Shown here: piece by piece, positions 58,481 to 64,000 of the stretch
Numbering within the stretch: the first letter of the stretch is position 1
Layout: every line of letters starts with the position of its first letter
Assembly: GCA_023374025.1 (NCBI GenBank)
Contig: SIJG01000002.1
Span: forward strand, 3,912,383-3,976,382
DNA from: Heterodera schachtii
Lineage: Eukaryota > Nematoda > Chromadorea > Rhabditida > Heteroderidae
Length of the DNA stretch: 64,000 nucleotides
Reading direction: 5' to 3'
Notes under the pieces: generated by a model
Databases searched by the model: none
What the model was told of the DNA's origin: nothing
What the model saw: the letters and a program-made list of their open reading frames with translations, nothing else
Program-made: the position numbers and the translations under genes

Positions 58481-61400
58481 ATGGCGGATGATTGGGCTGA
58501 GATCGGATGCGACTTTAAAGTGGTGTTCATTCACCATAAACCGGAAGACATTGTCGAAGATGCACACACATTGCTCCAGGTCCGCTGCTCTTAGATTTGG
58601 CCACACTGACAATAAGCACAGATTTGCTGTTTTAGGATGCTCTTACCGATGTGCAGTTCATTGTTGATGGGGCCCAAAGTGTACTCGTCTCTGTTGCACA
58701 GCCAAAGGTTCGTCTGCCATTTTCGATGGCAATCCTAAAACTGATTTCGTTTAGTCTTTCAACTCCACGGATAACGGCACGGACGTGGAAGAGTTGGAGC
58801 CGCGCATTGAGTTTTACATTGGACTCATCGAGAAGTTCAAATCCGTCGGATGTATTTTCGTGTTGGATCATTTGATGCAATGTTTGCGCCATCACCAAAT
58901 GCAAAACCGTCGTCTGCTTTACTTGCGCTATCGTGTGGAATTCCGTCCACCGATTGGCATTGATTTGCCGCCCTTCAAAAGGCACTTGAGCGCCGCGGAC
59001 TCGGCACAATTGGGCCGCATTTTGCTAGGCAATGTTATCTGGCACAATCAGTTGTACGTGCGTAGAGTGGTCAAGCCGAACAGGAAGAAGATGGAGGAGA
59101 TTCTGGGCAAAGACATTCGGCACGTACAGATACCAAAGTCTGTTCGGAATTAGCCACACTTAATTAGCCCAAATAAATAACGTTTTAAAGTGTGCCATTG
59201 AATCAACAACGGAAAGGCAGCATAAACAGCGGAGGACGGGGCATCGATGGCCAAGCATTAAGTGGAGAGACGCCATTGGAAAAGTCGGACAGAATTGTGA
59301 ATTCCGCTAAATCGTCGATTGCAAGTGACAAATTCTCGATGGAGAATGGACAAAATCCGAATGACAAAAAGCGGAACCATGAGGACCGCAAAAAGTCATT
59401 GGCAACAGACAGAACAACTACACCGGAAGAGAATGGATTGACAGAAAAATCGCCTGCCCAAATGGGACAACACCAAGGGGTAAGTCAAGAATACATATTA
59501 ACCTATTCATTTTGTCATCCTCCTCTGAATTTGTTAATTGCTTTTATTTTTTCTTATTACTTGCAGCTTGGTCTTATTCGCAACGGAGACAGCGGGGTGG
59601 AGTTAGTGAACGGAAATGCGCGCGATTTCGACGAGATTGACGGCATTGTGCCTGGTTGGATAACACCACCACCGGAGGAGGAAGAACCCGGGGGCGTAGA
59701 AGGGATTGGCGAAGCGAAAAAGCGACACGTCAAAAGGTGTTATTAAATTGTTTGTTAGACAAAAAAAAGCAGTTTCAATGCCGCTTTTTACTCCAAATTA
59801 ATTTTCAGAAAGAAGACACCGAAACAATTGCAATTGTCCAGCGGAAAGACAATCGAATTCGGAATGAAGGCCGACTTCGAACACGACAGACAATTGCTGT
59901 CGTTGACCTTCTTTTTGCCTTATGAGGTTACTGAAATAAAAAGAACAAACTTCTTTTACCAAATATCTCATTTTCTTAGGACAAACGCTCATGGCCAACC
60001 ATTGACAAGTACAAAATGGAAATTCGTTACTCCTCCATTTCGAACGTTCTGATGACGTTGAAGCGGAAGGGTCGAACTCGATTTGGTCTCCAAGTCATTC
60101 TCCGTGTTCAATACCCACCTGCCATTTGGTACACCGAGGACGTTTTTGGACTGAAGGAACGTTCATCCAAGTGCGTTTTTGTCCTCAGAAGGCACCAAAC
60201 TGCTAGTTGTTTTCAGGGACAAACGTCCCCTGCGTGGAAAGCGTGTGCTCAGTTGGACTGACCCATTCCAGGGGCCGGGCAGCAAAGAGGCGGTGGCGGA
60301 CGATGTCAAAGACTGTCCCGTGGTTGTGCTTGAACTGAGTTCTATGCAGGCGGATGATCTGAGTGCATTGATCAGTCGGTTCATGGTCGAGATTAAGCAG
60401 AAGGTTGAGCTGAGAAATCTGAGCGAAACCCGTCAAATGGGCAGGCCAAAAATGTAGGAACTTTTGATTTAAAGGGATGAGAATTTTCCAAGTAAATGTC
60501 ACCATATTTCAGCCAATTGAGTGCCGACTTGTTCGACAATCCCGAGCTGATGTATTGGGTTGAGGCATTGTCCACGCGTGGTTACGTGGTGATGGACCAT
60601 TGGATTGAAGAGGAGGAGTGCGAAGACTTCTTCAACAATTTGGTCCTATGCAACTTCAAAGAGAACCGCGAAGAGACGCTGGAAGCACTTGAAATGTTGG
60701 CCGACAAACTGTTGGACAGGGCGGAGATCAAACATCACTACGGATTGGGTGGAATGTTCCGTGAGATATTGGCCGAAGTCAGCCGAAACGGAAATTATGT
60801 GCAGCCGTTGAGGGACGGATTCGAACGAGTGAAAAAGGCAAATCAAAAAAGAATTGATTATGCAAAACTAGTGAATTAGAAAAATCAATCGGATTGCCAA
60901 GAAAGTGAGGGTGGTAGGTAAAAGACAATTTGCAGAAAATGTAATTAAGCATTAATGGGACATAGGAATTTACAGGTCGTCATCACTCCTTCTCGGATCA
61001 TTCCGTGCGGTCACGAAATTCTGATGGGCAATCGCGCTTTACGTTTTGACCGTGACAATTTTCCTCCCGAGAAATTCCTCCGCGTGATTTTTCGCGACGA
61101 AAATTGGGAGAGAGTGCGCAAAAACCAAGTCAACGGGTGGCTGCTCGAGAAGTTTGTTTTGGAGCGTTTGGTCTGCGGCATTTCATTCGCTGGCCAAGTG
61201 TACAGTTTCGTAGGCACTTCCAATTCGCAAATGCGTGACGGCGGATGTTATTTTCTGCAGGTATTTCATTTTATTGCTACTGGAACTTGTGTTTATATAG
61301 GCTATTAATAATATGCTTAAGACTGACCTGGAAGGAGTTGATGAGTTCCGAAATCGACTTGGCCAATTTTCGCTGGTGCCGACCATCCCCAAAATGATGT

Positions 61401-64000
61401 CCCGCCTCGGCCTTTGCTTTACCCAAGGCCGTGAGACAGCCGTGGATATGCGGCTGCGAATGCTCGTATGGGATTTCACCGGCATGGGCTGTAAGAATGA
61501 CGAGGAGGAGCCGTACAACTTTTCTGACGGTTGCGGCTGTCTGAGTATGTCAGCGGCACGCAAAATCAGTTTTTTGATTGGACTCGACGAGCACGACCCG
61601 CCCTCCTGTTTTCAGGTTGCGAGATAACCATGAAAAAGAATCATTTCCGATTCCATTTTTCCTAATTAGATATTCAGATTATATAGTTAAATGTTTCAGT
61701 TTCGATACGCGGGTTACAAGGGCGTTTTGGCAGTCAATCCGGTGCTGGACCAGAACAAACAGTTCTTTGATACTTGTGTTGTGGACCTTCGTCAGTCTGA
61801 AGCGGAATTCATGGCAGTGGACTTTCTATTTCGGCCATCCCAAAAGAAGTTTGAGGTGTGGCAGGAATATGAGGATGAGTGTCGTCTTGACGTTGTGAAG
61901 TGTTCCGCTCCAACAACTGTCGTGCTGAACAAACCATTCATCAACATTCTGGACCAGGTGCATCCGTAGCCATTTTTTAATTATTAATTATTCCCAAAGG
62001 TGTCCGAAATGCAATCCGACCGATGCCACAAAAGGATTTGTTCGCGCATTCATTCCCTCTTGGACCGGCACATTTTTGCTGTCTGTGCGTCGCTCACTGA
62101 CGAGGTTTTCGCTCGTCGGCGGTTGCAGGAATTGCCACGGTTGATCGACTACGGTGCAATGAATTCGGTTCAATTCACACGGGAGCCCTTCTTCCGTCTC
62201 GTCCTCCGTGCTGCTGCCAAAGTGGCCATTCACCGGGTGTGCCAAAAATTGGCCATCGCAATTCCGCCCGAGTTGGGCCGAATGATGTTCGGGGTGATCG
62301 ACTGAGACCGGCATTCTGCAGGTGACGACTTTTTACCAGACTAACAAAACGTCCATAACTTGTTGTTTAGTATGGCCAAGTGTTCGTCCAGTACTCCGTC
62401 GGCATTGATGGGGCACTGACCGAAGTTGGCTGGCGCAACAGAAAACCACAAAATGGTCCAACAAAAAAGCGAATTTTGACTGGTAAGGAAAGATTCTGTC
62501 CAAATTAAACAGTTATTTTGATGAAGGGCCGATTTTAATCACCAAAAATCCGTCCGTCGTCGGTGGCGATGTCCGCATGTTTGAAGCTGTGGACGTAATG
62601 GCCCTGCGTCATCTCGTCGATGTGCTTGTTTTTCCCCGTTACGGTCCACGCCCACATTCAGTAGGACTTACATTACCTTATAATCAATTGAATGCCAAAA
62701 GTACTATTTTTAGGACGAGATGGCCGGCTCCGACTTGGACGGTGACGAGTACACAGTTATCTGGGATGAAGAGTTACTGCTGGACAGTACCCAGCCGGCG
62801 GCGGATTATTCCGCGCTCAAGGGCAGTCAAGCAGTGACCGAGGACATGACGCCATTTGAGTATCAGAGTCAAATGGCTTCGTTCCTCGTCAACTATCTGA
62901 ACAACGACTCGGTCGGACAAATTTCCAACTCGCATTTGGCCAACTCGGACCTGTACGGGATTGACAGCGATGTCCGTTTTTGTTTATTTTCCATGTGCCG
63001 TTTTATTGTTTTAATGTTAAGGTGTGCTCAACTATTGCCAAAAAGCACTCCCAAGCGGTGGACTTTCCGAAGACGGGCGTTGCTCCAACGCAATTGACCA
63101 TTCAATGGAATGAAGCGGCGGATATTCCGCCGGAGAAATACGAACGGACGCCCGACTTTATGGGCAAAATGAGCAATGAGGTGGGGCGGGGGAGGGAAGA
63201 AGCATGGATTATTAAGGGAAGAAATTGAATTATGGAATAGGAACCAAATCAGTAATTATTTGCGTTTATTCCTTTTATTCAGCCTCATTACGTGAGCAAT
63301 CGGCTGAATGCTCAACTTTACCGTCGCATCAAAACACTGAGTGACTTTTTGTCCAACGCAATCAGTGACGAATCCGTCAAACTTCCGCACATGGACGACC
63401 TGTTACTTTCGTCGGATGAGCACTCGGAGTTCATTGAGTTGGCGGCTGTTCATTACCAGAAATATGCCTATTCAATCCGGGTTCGGCATGCTTTTCTGAA
63501 ACTATTTTTATGTTTTGCTCTCTCAGAGTTTGATGGACTCCTACGGAATTCAGTGCGAGGGTGAACTGTTCTCCTCCTCCTACTCGTCCCTGTGCAATCG
63601 CATCTCCGACCGTGAAAATGACGACATGTACAAAGAGAAAAAACTATTCTTGTTAATCTTGGGCATTGTTTATAGGTCATTCTTCACAACTTCGCGGGTT
63701 ATCGAGCAGCGTCTGTGGGATATTCGCCAAGCTGCGCGCAAAACCTTTTTCGCATCCTATGGAGGGGACATGGAAACTCTGACGGACGACGAGGGCATTT
63801 GCAGGGAGCCGTCCGATCAGCTTAAACTGCTAGCGTGTGCTTATTACACAATTGGATACTGTATGTTTTTAGGAAATTAAAAATTTTAATTTGACTTAAT
63901 AGAATTTGCTTCGTTAATTTTCATTCTTTCGCTTTCTTTTCAGGTTCGCTTTCCCGCAAATTCCTTTCCTTCCCGTGGGTTGCCAGTTGGGATGTGCTCG
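58481..64000 (+). CDS. RNA-dependent RNA polymerase (EGO-1/RRF-1 type), 3' end cut off
   Basis: Twenty-one exons seen (about 1,430 residues), continuing past the right edge. The catalytic centre is [13 protein letters not shown] (DLDGD at 62732-62746), the metal-binding motif of eukaryotic cellular RdRPs. Family motifs nearby: [81 protein letters not shown]. These enzymes make secondary small RNAs or dsRNA in RNAi. The 58481-59137 part ([12 protein letters not shown]..) joins in phase to the rest by a 53-bp intron (59138-59190); otherwise it would be a separate 224-residue gene. Exons: 58481-58579, 58636-58707, 58755-59137, 59191-59479, 59567-59736, 59809-59926, 59980-60170, 60217-60453, 60513-60870, 60976-61260, 61301-61615, 61700-61957, 62000-62321, 62371-62482, 62527-62660, 62714-62971, 63022-63180, 63283-63480, 63527-63627, 63676-63860, 63944-edge. 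Exon 13 has an extra T at 62303 that creates a TGA (see findings). Confidence 0.92.

Overview
The window is nuclear DNA of a nematode, most likely a tylenchid plant parasite of the cyst-nematode type. Reasons: multi-exon genes with many introns of about 40-60 bp; gene starts placed just after a 3' splice site (SL trans-splicing style); an EGO-1/RRF-1-type RNA-dependent RNA polymerase; and GC-AG introns in several genes (five in roughly 125 introns reconstructed by reading-frame continuity). Frequent GC-AG introns have been reported for potato cyst nematodes. The species is inferred, not proven.

Layout. 1-12.5 kb (minus): a PDE3-type cyclic nucleotide phosphodiesterase with very long introns full of G/C homopolymers; only the N-terminal half can be read, and the catalytic domain should lie left of the window. 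12.5-25 kb: transposon-rich land with an isolated homeodomain-like exon, a small F-box-like/coiled-coil gene, several elements with perfect 8-bp target duplications (hAT type), and a four-deep nest of elements at 21.7-24.85 kb. 25-35 kb: a small unknown gene, a Y-box cold-shock protein (minus), an ERM (ezrin/radixin/moesin) gene (plus) and an LDLa-repeat membrane receptor (minus). 35-41 kb (plus): an RNF216-like RBR ubiquitin ligase and, 350 bp later, a DEAD-box helicase, possibly an operon. 43.5-48.1 kb (plus): an AMT ammonium transporter with a long cytoplasmic tail. 48.7-53.9 kb (minus): YRDC threonylcarbamoyl-AMP synthase, then cortactin. 54.4-57.8 kb (plus): a multi-EGF membrane protein. 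58.5-64 kb (plus, runs off the edge): the RdRP, which carries an apparent one-base insertion in a conserved motif.

Two products, ERM and cortactin, are cortical actin linkers, but nothing in the sequence ties the neighbours into one pathway. Exon coordinates are my own manual splice reconstructions. For PDE3 (visible exons), Y-box, ERM, LDLa, RNF216, DEAD-box, AMT, YRDC and cortactin every junction keeps phase. In the RdRP all but one place does.
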